Below are positions 7,350 through 15,123 of a stretch of 64,000 bases of DNA, piece by piece. The notes under the pieces were generated by a model, which had not been told where the DNA came from, did not search any database, and was given only the letters and a program-made list of their open reading frames with translations. Source of the stretch: Conexibacter woesei Iso977N (GTDB lineage Bacteria > Actinomycetota > Thermoleophilia > Solirubrobacterales > Solirubrobacteraceae); NCBI RefSeq assembly GCF_000424625.1, contig NZ_AUKG01000002.1:1054001-1118000 (forward strand), given 5' to 3'. Within the stretch, counting starts at the first letter, position 1. The number at the start of each line of letters is the position of its first letter. Position numbers and translations under genes: made by a program.

Positions 7350-8831
7350 TCACGCCGGGATCGGCGAAGGTTGTGGGTCGCCGGACTTGGCGGCCTCGAC
7401 CTGCTCGCGCGAGTCGCGGGAGGAGATCAGGACCGCGGCGAAGAACGCGCCGGCCAGGGCGAAGCCCGTCGCGACGAGGAAGGCGGTCTGGAAGCCCTCG
7501 GTCAGCGCGTGCAACGCCGAGGCGCCGTCGGCGGCGACCGAGTCGGTGCGGTTGTTGGCGATCGACGACAGGATCGCCAGGCCGAGCGCGCCGCCGACCT
7601 GCTGCGACGTGTTGATCAGCCCGGACGCGAGCCCGGCCTCGTCGGGCTTGGTCCCGGTCACCGCGCCGATCGTCACGGCCACGAACGAGAGCCCGAGGCC
7701 GATCGCCGCCAGCAGCGACGGGAACAGCACGTCGCCGAGGTAGCTGCCGCCCGTCGACACGTGTGAGAACCAGTACAGCCCGGCGGCTACGAACAGCAGC
7801 CCCGCGATCAGCGTCGGCTTGAAGCCCAGCCGCGTCACGAGCTGCGAGGCGCCGCCCGCCGAGAAGATGATGAACAACGCCAGCGGCAGGTAGGCGAGGC
7901 CGGTCTTCAGCGCGCTGTAGCCCAGCACCTGCTGCAGGTAGAGCGAGATGAAGAAGAACATCGCGAACAGCGACATGCCGATCAGCAGGCCGACGACGTT
8001 GGACCCGCGCAGGGAGCGCAGGCGGAAGATCGAGAACGGCACCAGCGGCTGCTTGGACCGCTGCTCGACGACGACGAACGCCCCCAGCAGCAGCAGCGAG
8101 ACCGCGCCGAGGCCGAGCGTCTGCGTCGAGGTCCAGCCCGCGTTGTTGGCGTCGACCAGCGCGTAGACGCCGAGCGCCAGGCCCGCGGTCACCGTGAACG
8201 CGCCGAGCAGGTCGAAGTGGCGCGTGGACTCCTCGTCGCGCGACTCCTTCAACAACCGCGGCGCGATCAGCGCGGCGCCGATGCCGATCGGCACGTTGAC
8301 GAACAGCACCCACTCCCAGCCGGCCCACTGCGTGAGCATGCCGCCGAGCAGGACGCCCGCGGCGCCGCCCGAGCCCGCGACCGCACCCCAGACGCCGAGC
8401 GCCTTGTTGCGCTCCGCGCCCTCGGCGAACGTCGTGGTCACGATCGACAGCGCGGCGGGGGAGACCAGCGCGGCCCCGAGCCCCTGGACGCCGCGCGCGA
8501 GGATCAGCCAGATCTCGCTCTGCGCGAGGCCGCCGAGCAGCGACGCCAGCGAGAACAGGACCAGGCCCGCGATGAACATGCGCCGGCGACCGAGGAGGTC
8601 GGCCAGGCGCCCGCCCAGCAGCAGGAAGCCGCCGAACATCAAGGTGTAGGCGTTGACGACCCACGAGAGGTCGTCCTGGTTGAAGTCCAGCGCCTTGCCG
8701 ATCGACGGCAGCGCGACGTTCACGATCGACGCGTCGAGGACGACGACGAACTGCGCGGTCGCGAGCAGCGCGAGCGCGAGCCACTTGTTGTCGGCCTTGG
8801 ACGCCTGGGACTGGGGTGACGCGGATGACAC
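7350..8831 (-). CDS. MFS drug exporter, DHA2 (EmrB/QacA-like) family
   Basis: A 493-residue transporter with about 14 predicted membrane helices, the usual count for the DHA2 drug:H+ antiporter group. The motif C-like and motif A-like segments are visible: FVVVLDASIVNVALPSIG in helix 1 and GGRLADLLGRRRMFIAG between helices 2 and 3. The GTG start at 8831 is preferred to upstream codons because it has AAAGGA about 11 bases upstream and removes a hydrophilic stretch that would lie over the promoter. A TetR gene is transcribed divergently and a palindrome overlaps this gene's -35 and -10, so it is probably repressed by that TetR and induced by its substrate. The substrate cannot be predicted. Confidence 0.88.
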   Translation of the reverse strand: MSSASPQSQASKADNKWLALALLATAQFVVVLDASIVNVALPSIGKALDFNQDDLSWVVNAYTLMFGGFLLLGGRLADLLGRRRMFIAGLVLFSLASLLGGLAQSEIWLILARGVQGLGAALVSPAALSIVTTTFAEGAERNKALGVWGAVAGSGGAAGVLLGGMLTQWAGWEWVLFVNVPIGIGAALIAPRLLKESRDEESTRHFDLLGAFTVTAGLALGVYALVDANNAGWTSTQTLGLGAVSLLLLGAFVVVEQRSKQPLVPFSIFRLRSLRGSNVVGLLIGMSLFAMFFFISLYLQQVLGYSALKTGLAYLPLALFIIFSAGGASQLVTRLGFKPTLIAGLLFVAAGLYWFSHVSTGGSYLGDVLFPSLLAAIGLGLSFVAVTIGAVTGTKPDEAGLASGLINTSQQVGGALGLAILSSIANNRTDSVAADGASALHALTEGFQTAFLVATGFALAGAFFAAVLISSRDSREQVEAAKSGDPQPSPIPA

Positions 8832-8908
8832 GGGGAAGCGATCCTTTCGGGATCGTGTCTGCGGGGGAGAGAGCGAGTGCGAAGTGGGGAGCTCCGCGGG
8901 GTGTCGGA

Positions 8909-8939
8909 GACAATACGGAGACCCGGTTCCGGTTGTCAA
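8909..8939 (-). promoter_or_regulatory. MFS promoter overlapped by a palindromic operator
   Basis: On the minus strand TTGACA (8934-8939) and TATTGT (8910-8915) are separated by 18 bases, a good sigma-70-type promoter for the MFS gene. An imperfect inverted repeat, GACAATACGGA (8909-8919) with TCCGGTTGTC (8928-8937), covers both elements. This is the expected binding place for the divergently encoded TetR repressor. Confidence 0.6.
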
Positions 8940-8966
8940 GACCCGGCGCTACGATGCGGTCAGCTG

Positions 8967-9548
8967 ATGACCTCGATGGAGGACAGACCGCTTCGGGCCG
9001 ACGCGCGGCGCAACCGCGAGCGCATCGTCGACGCGGCGCGCGAGCTGTTCGCCGAGTGCGGCCACGGCACGCAGATGGACGACGTCGCCAAGCGCGCGCA
9101 GGTCGGCGTCGGGACCGTCTACCGCCACTTCCCGACCAAGACCGCGCTGATCGGCGAGCTGCTGGCGACGAAGTTCCGGGCCCACGCCGAGGCGGCGCGG
9201 CGCTGGGCCGCCGAGCGCCCCGACGACGCCTGGGCCTCCTTCGAGGGCTGGCTGCGCGAGTCGTTCTGCTCGATCGCCCAGGACGCGACGCTCCAGCAGC
9301 GCGTGACGTGGATCGACGACGAGGAGGTCCTCGCCGTCGCCGAGCCCGAGCGCCAGGCGCTGATCGCCGTCTGCGCCGAGCTGATCGCCCGCGCCCACGC
9401 GCAGGGGACCCTGCGCGCCGACTTCACCGTGGACGACATCCCGGCCGTGATGTGCGCGGTCGGCGCCGTGTTCGGCGCGACGTCGCTGCCGCCGAGCGGT
9501 CCTGAGCGCTTCGTCGAAGTGATCGTGGCGGGCCTGCGCGCTTCCTGA
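8967..9548 (+). CDS. TetR/AcrR family transcriptional regulator
   Basis: A 193-residue protein with the classic TetR N-terminal helix-turn-helix: RERIVDAARELFAECG, then MDDVAKRAQVGVGTVYRHFP and TKTALIGEL. The C-terminal ligand-binding half is variable and ends in FVEVIVAGLRAS. The ATG at 8967 is chosen because the HTH begins shortly after it; the ATG at 8976 is also possible. It is divergent from the MFS exporter with a shared control region of about 135 bases, which strongly suggests that it represses the exporter, and maybe itself. The cupin gene starts 12 bases downstream. Confidence 0.88.
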   Translation: MTSMEDRPLRADARRNRERIVDAARELFAECGHGTQMDDVAKRAQVGVGTVYRHFPTKTALIGELLATKFRAHAEAARRWAAERPDDAWASFEGWLRESFCSIAQDATLQQRVTWIDDEEVLAVAEPERQALIAVCAELIARAHAQGTLRADFTVDDIPAVMCAVGAVFGATSLPPSGPERFVEVIVAGLRAS

Positions 9549-9560
9549 GAGGATCGCGTG

Positions 9561-10073
9561 ATGGCCGAGGCCGGCGATCGCTTCCCGATGCCCGACGGCA
9601 GCGTCTACGTGGTGCGCTCGCCCGCGGCGGCCAGCGACGGCGCGTTCGTCGAGATGGACTTCATCCTGCCGTCGCACTGCGTGCCCCCGCCGCCGCACGT
9701 GCACCGCGAGCAGGTCGAGGAGTACGAGGTGCTGGAGGGCGCGCTCGACGTCGTGATCGACGGCGCGTGGACGACGTTGCGCGCCGGCGACCGCGCGAGC
9801 GTCCCGGTCGGCGCCGTCCACACGTTCGCCAACCGCAGCGGCACGACCGTGCGCGTGCGCAACTGGCACCGGCCGGCCAAGCGCTTCGAGGACTTCATCG
9901 CGCAGACGAGCGGGACGCTGGCGGCCCACGGCGTGACCCGGCGGCGCGATCCGCGCGTCTACCTGCTGCTGTCGCAGGTGATGCTCGACCACGCCGAGAC
10001 GCTGGCGCCCGCGCGGCGGCGCGAGGCGCTGCCGATGCGGGCGATGGCCGCGGTCGCGCGACGGTTCTTGTAG
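9561..10073 (+). CDS. Cupin domain protein
   Basis: A 170-residue protein with one cupin barrel. Motif 1 is PPPPHVHREQVEEYEVLEG (two His and two Glu as possible metal ligands) and motif 2 is RASVPVGAVHTFANRSG. The C-terminal 60 residues are helical and basic. GAGAGGA lies 7 bases before the ATG at 9561, which is preferred over the adjacent GTG. It probably is co-transcribed with the TetR gene. Cupins range from isomerases to small-molecule sensors, so no reaction is assigned. It converges on the SDR gene with a 6-base gap. Confidence 0.8.
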   Translation: MAEAGDRFPMPDGSVYVVRSPAAASDGAFVEMDFILPSHCVPPPPHVHREQVEEYEVLEGALDVVIDGAWTTLRAGDRASVPVGAVHTFANRSGTTVRVRNWHRPAKRFEDFIAQTSGTLAAHGVTRRRDPRVYLLLSQVMLDHAETLAPARRREALPMRAMAAVARRFL

Positions 10074-10079
10074 GACTCG

Positions 10080-11144
10080 CTACTTCTCGTGCGCCGGCCG
10101 GTAGGCCGGGTCGTCCTGGTGGGCCTTGAAGAAGGCCACCATGTTGCCGACGTACTCCGGGAAGCGCGGGCAGCGCAGGCCGTTGCGGCCCAGGATGTCC
10201 GCCGCCTGGGCGGTGTCGAACGTCACCGGGTGGTTGAGGTAGCGGATCGACTCGCGCGGCGGCCCGCCGAACAGCTTGCGGATCGGCTTGAACTTCAGCG
10301 AGCGGTCCACGACGCCGGGCGGCAGCGGCAGCTTCGGCTCCTTGCCGGCGTACTCGACGGCCAGCAGGCGCGCCAGCTCGTGCGAGGAGACCGGCTCGGG
10401 GTCGACGAGGTGCAGCGTGTGGCCGACCGCCTCGTCGTCGCGCGAGCCCGCCGCGATCGCGTCGACGACGAAGTCGACCGGGACCACGTTGAACGACGCG
10501 TCGCCGCGGCCGATCTGCAGCAGCGGGCCCTTCGCGGCCTGGTAGGTGCGCAGCAGGTAGTAGGGGCCGTCGAACTTCTGCGTCTCGCCGGTCTGCGAGT
10601 CGCCGACCACGATCGCCGGGCGGTAGATCGTCGTCGGGATCGTGTCCATCGTCGCCCGGACCAGGACCTCGGCGGCGAACTTGGTCGACTCGTAGAAGTT
10701 CTTGAACGTCTGGCCCTTGGCGAGGTCGTCCTCGAGGACGAAGCCCGAGCGCGTGCCGGCCACGTAGGCGGTCGAGATGTAGTGGTGGCGCTCCAAGTTG
10801 GTGCACTTGGCGCAGAAGTCCAGGACGTGCTGGGTGCCTTCGACGTTGACGCGCTCGGCCAGCTCCTCGCCGACCGCGAGGTCGTAGACCGCGGCAAGGT
10901 GGAAGACCTTCACGACTTCTGCTGTGAGTCGCGCGTAGGTCCGCTCGTCCAGGCCGAGCCTGGCGTCGGTGATGTCGCCGGGCTGGATGTCGACGCCGTC
11001 GGGCGCCATCTGCTTGGCGCGCGCGACCATCCGCGGCTCCACGAGCGCGACGATCCGCGCCTCGTCGTCGTCTTCCAGCAGTCGCGGGACGAGCCGCCCG
11101 GCGAGGAAGCCGGGAAAGCCGGTCAGGAGGTAGGTCCGGGGCAT
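10080..11144 (-). CDS. Extended SDR / NAD-dependent epimerase-like protein
   Basis: A 354-residue extended short-chain dehydrogenase. The nucleotide-binding motif is TGFPGFLAGRLVPRL at the N-terminus; the catalytic pair is in FKNFYESTKFAAE (YxxxK), and HYISTAYVAG supplies the active-site serine region. The overall pattern (long form, TGFPGFL, DGPYYLL, FNVVPVDFVVDAI) resembles the NAD_binding_4/male-sterility group that acts on fatty acyl or sterol-like substrates, but the substrate is not evident. The minus-strand sequence TAGGTT lies 10 bases before the start, again suggesting a very short or absent leader. It stands alone. Confidence 0.8.
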   Translation of the reverse strand: MPRTYLLTGFPGFLAGRLVPRLLEDDDEARIVALVEPRMVARAKQMAPDGVDIQPGDITDARLGLDERTYARLTAEVVKVFHLAAVYDLAVGEELAERVNVEGTQHVLDFCAKCTNLERHHYISTAYVAGTRSGFVLEDDLAKGQTFKNFYESTKFAAEVLVRATMDTIPTTIYRPAIVVGDSQTGETQKFDGPYYLLRTYQAAKGPLLQIGRGDASFNVVPVDFVVDAIAAGSRDDEAVGHTLHLVDPEPVSSHELARLLAVEYAGKEPKLPLPPGVVDRSLKFKPIRKLFGGPPRESIRYLNHPVTFDTAQAADILGRNGLRCPRFPEYVGNMVAFFKAHQDDPAYRPAHEK

Positions 11145-11328
11145 GACCCGGGGGAACCTAGCCGTTCAGTCGAGTTCGCGAGTTCAGACGGTGGTCCGAG
11201 CGGGCCGGATCGTGGATGCCGGAGGCGATGCGCGCGGTGAGTCGTGCTGGTGGCCCGGCGATCCGCGCGCATCGGTTCCGGCGCCGCGAGACGGTTCGGT
11301 CGGGCCGCCGGCTTCTCGCGAGCTCGAC

Positions 11329-12000
11329 CTAGTCGACCAGGCGTCGTTCCGCCGCCCAGCGGGAGAGCTCGTGGCGGGTCGAGAGCTGGAGCTTGCGCAG
11401 GACGGCGGAGACGTGGGCCTCGACGGTCTTGACCGAGATGCCGAGGCGCTGGGCGATCTCCTTGTAGAGGTAGCCGCGGGCGATGTGGCGCAGGACCTCG
11501 CGCTCGCGGGGCGTGAGCTGGTCGAGGTCGGCGTCGCTCGCCGCCGCGGCCGCCGGAGCGGCGGCGCCGGAGGAGAACGCGTCGAGCACGAAGCCGGCCA
11601 GGCGCGGGGAGAAGACCGCGTCGTCGTCCTGGACGCGGCGGATCGCGTCGGCCAGCTCGGCGGGCGCGATCGTCTTGGTCACGTAGCCGCGGGCGCCCGC
11701 CCGGATCACGGCGATCACGTCCTCGGGGTCGTCGCTGACGCTCAGCGCCAGGCACTTCGCGCCCGGCGCCTCGAGCGCCAGCCGGCGCAGGATCTCCACG
11801 CCCCCGCCGCCGGGGAGGTGGACGTCGAGCAGGACGACGTCCGGCGTTCGCTCGACCACCTCGCGGACCGCGCTGTCCACGTCGCCGGCCTCGCCGACCA
11901 CCTCGACGAGCCCGTCGAGCTCGGCTCGGACGCCGGCGCGGAAGATCGCATGGTCGTCGACCAGGACGACCCGGGGAAGTTGTACGTCTTGCTCAGTCAT
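11329..12000 (-). CDS. NarL/LuxR-family response regulator
   Basis: A 223-residue regulator. The receiver domain shows the acidic pair VLVDDHAIF, phospho-acceptor Asp in DVVLLDVHLPGG, Thr/Ser in LALSVSDD and Lys in YVTKTIAP. After an alanine-rich linker the LuxR HTH is LTPREREVLRHIARGYLYKE ... SVKTVEAHVSAVLRKL. The ATG at 12000 overlaps the end of the kinase gene by 8 bases, so the two are translationally coupled and form a two-component pair. It is the last gene of a minus-strand operon that begins with PspC-domain proteins, so it most likely controls genes for envelope stress, as in LiaR-like systems. Confidence 0.92.
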   Translation of the reverse strand: MTEQDVQLPRVVLVDDHAIFRAGVRAELDGLVEVVGEAGDVDSAVREVVERTPDVVLLDVHLPGGGGVEILRRLALEAPGAKCLALSVSDDPEDVIAVIRAGARGYVTKTIAPAELADAIRRVQDDDAVFSPRLAGFVLDAFSSGAAAPAAAAASDADLDQLTPREREVLRHIARGYLYKEIAQRLGISVKTVEAHVSAVLRKLQLSTRHELSRWAAERRLVD

Positions 12001-13303
12001 CCAGCACCAGCTCCACTTCCGTGCCCGTTCCGGGCGTGCTGTGCACGGCGCCGTGGCCACCGTGCCGGGCCATCCGGCCCACGATCGACTCCTTCACTCC
12101 ACGCCGATCATCGCCGACCGCGCCGACGTCGAAGCCGCTTCCGCGATCGCGCACGAACACCTCCGTGCGCCCGCCGGCGACCTCCATGAACAGCGCGATC
12201 GGCTCCTCGCTGCCGGAATGCCGGACCGCGTTGGCCAGCGCCTCGCGCGCCGCGGCGACCAGCGCCCGGTGGCGGTCGTCCAGCTCGTGGTCGCCGACGA
12301 TCACGACCTCGACCGGGACGCCGTGTGCCTCCTCGACCTCGGCGGCCGCGGCGCGCAGCGCGTCGGCCAGGCACTCGTCGGGCCGCGCCTCGGGCGCGCC
12401 GCTCAGCCACGTGCGCAGCTCGCGCTCCTGCCTGCGCGCGAGCGTCGCGACCGCGCGCGGGTCGTCGGCGCGCTTCTGGACCAGCGCGAGCGTCTGGAGC
12501 ACCGAGTCGTGCAGGTGCGCCGCGACCTCCGCCCGCTCCTGCGAGCGGATCCGGGCGGCACGCTCGTCGTTGATGTTGCGCACCAGGCGCAGCCAGAACG
12601 GCGCGAGCACGAGGCCCAGGCCGATCCCGACGACGACGACCGACAGCACCAGGTCGCGCGTGCCGCGCAGCGCGCCGTTGGCCTGGAGGAACAGCAGCAC
12701 CGCGCCGACGACGAGCGCGATCCCGAAGCCGCCCTGGTAGATCGAGCGCAGCCGCTCCGGGATCCCGGAGCCGAGGACCATGCGCGCCTGCTCGTCGGCG
12801 GCGGTCTCGGCGTCCGACGGCTCGCCGGGCGCCGCCGCCGACGGCAGCGTGTCTTCTGCGCGCGGCGAGCGCGGCTCCGGCTCGACCGCGCCGCGGCGCC
12901 CGAGCGTCTGGCGCCACAGCAGCGCCAGGCCGGACGCGGCGAGCACGAGCGGCCACGTCACCGCGTCGCTCCACCAGAACCCCAGCTCGCGCACGGCGAG
13001 CAGCGCGCCCAGCGTGATGCAGCCGACGCCGAACGTGATCTGCCACGCGCCCGGCCGTGCCCGCAGCCGCTGGGCGATCGGCGGCGCGCCGTCGCTGGTC
13101 GGCATCAGCAGCAGGCCGGCGAGGTAGGCCGGGATGCCGATCCCGGACGCCGGGACCAGCACCAGCAGGACGATCCGGACGATGATCCGGTCGACGCCCA
13201 TCCAGCGCCCGAGGCCCGCCGCGACGCCCGCGATGACCTTGTTGTCGAGGTCACGCTGCAGCGGCGGGCGGGCGCGCTTGGTGCTGGGCGCGGCGTCGCT
13301 CAA
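11993..13303 (-). CDS. Sensor histidine kinase with N-terminal PspC domain
   Basis: A 436-residue kinase. Residues 15-68 form a PspC domain (DNKVIAGVAAGLGRWMGVDRII, then a helix). More helices follow near 88-105, 117-130, 192-208 and 217-238. The HisKA_3 motif AAHLHDSVLQTL places the phospho-accepting His at about 265, and the HATPase domain shows ALANAVRHSG, RDRGSGFD and STPGTGTEVELVL. PspC fused to a NarL-type kinase is a known actinobacterial arrangement. It lies after a separate PspC/LiaF-like protein and a small membrane protein, and overlaps the LuxR-type regulator. The input is probably membrane damage or perturbation. Confidence 0.92.
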   Translation of the reverse strand: MSDAAPSTKRARPPLQRDLDNKVIAGVAAGLGRWMGVDRIIVRIVLLVLVPASGIGIPAYLAGLLLMPTSDGAPPIAQRLRARPGAWQITFGVGCITLGALLAVRELGFWWSDAVTWPLVLAASGLALLWRQTLGRRGAVEPEPRSPRAEDTLPSAAAPGEPSDAETAADEQARMVLGSGIPERLRSIYQGGFGIALVVGAVLLFLQANGALRGTRDLVLSVVVVGIGLGLVLAPFWLRLVRNINDERAARIRSQERAEVAAHLHDSVLQTLALVQKRADDPRAVATLARRQERELRTWLSGAPEARPDECLADALRAAAAEVEEAHGVPVEVVIVGDHELDDRHRALVAAAREALANAVRHSGSEEPIALFMEVAGGRTEVFVRDRGSGFDVGAVGDDRRGVKESIVGRMARHGGHGAVHSTPGTGTEVELVLDD

Positions 13304-13307
13304 GCCG

Positions 13308-13490
13308 TCACGCCCCGTCCCGCTTGGCCAGCCCGCCGACGAGCAGCACGAGGCCGACGACGCACAGCACGAGCGGGGCGAGCGACCCGAAGTCGAGGTT
13401 CAGCGAGCCTGCCTGGTCGAGGAGGAGCACGGTTCCGAGGACGGCGATCGAGAGGCCGGAGATCAGGGTCGCGAGGTTGGGCCGGATCAC
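13308..13490 (-). CDS. Small two-helix membrane protein
   Basis: A 60-residue protein made of two hydrophobic helices (about residues 6-24 and 37-54), joined by a short loop and ending in KRDGA. The GTG start overlaps the TGA of the upstream PspC/LiaF-like gene by four bases (GTGA), and the kinase gene starts 4 bases after its stop. This coupling makes the ORF convincing in spite of its size. It resembles the paired-helix membrane units seen in LiaF-like proteins and might modulate the kinase; that is inference. Confidence 0.7.
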   Translation of the reverse strand: MIRPNLATLISGLSIAVLGTVLLLDQAGSLNLDFGSLAPLVLCVVGLVLLVGGLAKRDGA

Positions 13491-14704
13491 ACGCGCTCAC
13501 CTGCGCAGCCGGCGCTCGCGAGCGTGGCGCCGATGTCGTCGGAGAGGCGGCGGTGGTGGCCGTGGTCCCAGCCGTCGCGGTTGTGGCGGACCTCGACCGC
13601 GCCGATGCCCATCCTCGCGTCGAGGACCAGGCGCCGCGCGCCCGGCGAGCGGGCGATCGTGCCGCGCTGGGTGTCGACGTCGGCGCCGCCGTCGTCGGTC
13701 CCGAGCACGCCGACGTAGCCGAGGCCCGTCTTGGCGTGCGACTGCACGCAGACGTCGTTCGGGACCAGGACCAGCGCGTGGCCGGTGCCGACGTCGACCT
13801 TCAGGTTGATGGTGTCGCCCTTGGGCCACTGCGTGTCGCGCAGGTCGACGACGAGCTCGCCGACGCCGAGGCGGTAGTCGGGCCGGACGTCGGCGATCGT
13901 CGCGGGCGAGTAGTTGCGGCTGCCGACGCCGTGGTGGACGTCGACACCCGCGGCGGTCACGACGCCGGCCGGGACCGCCAGCGCCAGCGCGGGGAGCGCC
14001 AGCCAGCGGGCGCGGCGGGCCTGGCCGTCCTGGAACGAGAGCGCGACCATCGCGACGCCGAGCACGACGACGACGATCGCGATCCCGGTCCCGCCGCCGG
14101 CCGCGGTGGCGATCGCGCCGCCGACCGCGAGCACGAGCACGCCGAGCACGATCCCGGACAGGATCAGCGCGGCGCCCGCGATCCGGGCGGCCGCCGGTTG
14201 GTTCTCACCGCGGTTGGCGAGCAGCCGTTGACCGGCGATCGCGAGGATCGCGACGACGACCAGGGTCGGGACCGCCGCGCCGAAGATCCAACCCGAGGAC
14301 CAGCCGAAGCCGCCGTCGAGCAGCACGGCAGCACCGATCACGATGATCGCGGCGCCGGCGATCGTCGAGAAGCGGCCAGGCCGGCCTGCGATGGGGCGAC
14401 CGCTGCCGTCGTCGTCCGGGACCAGCAGCAGCGCCGCGACGTAGGCGACCGCCGAGATGCCGCCCGCGAACAGCAGCGCGACCGCCGCGATCCGGACGAT
14501 CAGCGGGTCGATGTTGAAGTACTTGGCGAGGCCGCTGCAGACGCCGCCGACGACGCGGTCGTCGCGGGAGCGCAGGAGGCGGCGCGGGGAGGAGCTGCCG
14601 CCTGCGGGTCCGTCGGTGCGCGGCGCGTCAGCATGCGGCGCCTGCGTCGTGGGCTGCTCGGCGGGGTCGGGCTCGGGGGAGGTGGGAGGGGTCGTGTCGG
14701 GCAT
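13487..14704 (-). CDS. PspC domain / LiaF-like membrane protein
   Basis: A 405-residue protein: a Pro/Thr-rich cytoplasmic N-terminus (1-45), a PspC domain (RDDRVVGGVCSGLAKYFNIDPL, about 47-97), several membrane helices to about residue 250, and a C-terminal extracytoplasmic or cytoplasmic beta domain (GVGELVVDLRDTQW, KVDVGTGHALVLVPNDV, MGIGAVEVRHNRDG) that matches the repeat style of LiaF/DUF4097-like toastrack folds. The start at 14704 follows GGTGG and is preferred to the ATG at 14740. It heads an operon of four overlapping genes ending in a two-component system, so it is the probable partner or inhibitor of the kinase. Confidence 0.82.
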   Translation of the reverse strand: MPDTTPPTSPEPDPAEQPTTQAPHADAPRTDGPAGGSSSPRRLLRSRDDRVVGGVCSGLAKYFNIDPLIVRIAAVALLFAGGISAVAYVAALLLVPDDDGSGRPIAGRPGRFSTIAGAAIIVIGAAVLLDGGFGWSSGWIFGAAVPTLVVVAILAIAGQRLLANRGENQPAAARIAGAALILSGIVLGVLVLAVGGAIATAAGGGTGIAIVVVVLGVAMVALSFQDGQARRARWLALPALALAVPAGVVTAAGVDVHHGVGSRNYSPATIADVRPDYRLGVGELVVDLRDTQWPKGDTINLKVDVGTGHALVLVPNDVCVQSHAKTGLGYVGVLGTDDGGADVDTQRGTIARSPGARRLVLDARMGIGAVEVRHNRDGWDHGHHRRLSDDIGATLASAGCAGERV

Positions 14705-14751
14705 GCCACCAAGATCGCCTGGCCCGCTCGCGCGCGCCATCGGGGATGACC

Positions 14752-15087
14752 CTAGAGCGGCTCGGGGATGTCCCCCAGGGGTTCCAGCTCGGCGGCCAGC
14801 GCGGCGTCGGGCCGGCCGGCCTCCAGGTAGCCGAGGATCCGCTCGGCGTGCTGGACCTCGAAGCGCGCCTCGAGCAGGCGGGAGAGCGTCGCGATCTCGC
14901 GCAGCAGCGCCAATCCCTCTACGAGTTCACGCGCGCGCACGTAGGCCCCGACGGTCCGAGATTCGCCCCCCTCCGGATCGTCGAAGAACCCCGCGCCGTC
15001 CACGCGGCGCACCGAGCCGCGGATCGCCGCGGCGTGGTGGTCCTCGGCGGGGTCGGCGACGAACAGGACGAGGTAGGCATCCGGCAT
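14752..15087 (-). CDS. Hypothetical helical protein
   Basis: A 111-residue protein without a recognised family. It begins MPDAYLVLFVADPAEDHHAA, then predicts mainly amphipathic helices (ARELVEGLALLREIATLSRL, ILGYLEAGRPDAALAAELE). The ATG at 15087 is chosen because sequence upstream is the divergent glpD control region; TACCGT lies 10 bases before it. The 36-base gap to the glpD start must hold both promoters or the two share one. No function is offered. Confidence 0.55.
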   Translation of the reverse strand: MPDAYLVLFVADPAEDHHAAAIRGSVRRVDGAGFFDDPEGGESRTVGAYVRARELVEGLALLREIATLSRLLEARFEVQHAERILGYLEAGRPDAALAAELEPLGDIPEPL

Positions 15088-15123
15088 GGCCTGACCGACG
15101 GTACTGCGACACTCCGATCCCAG

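Noticed and set aside
8933-8955. Promoter for the TetR gene made of TTGTCA and TACGAT
   Set aside because: The spacing of 11 bases is too short for a sigma-70-type promoter; TACGAT alone may serve with another -35.
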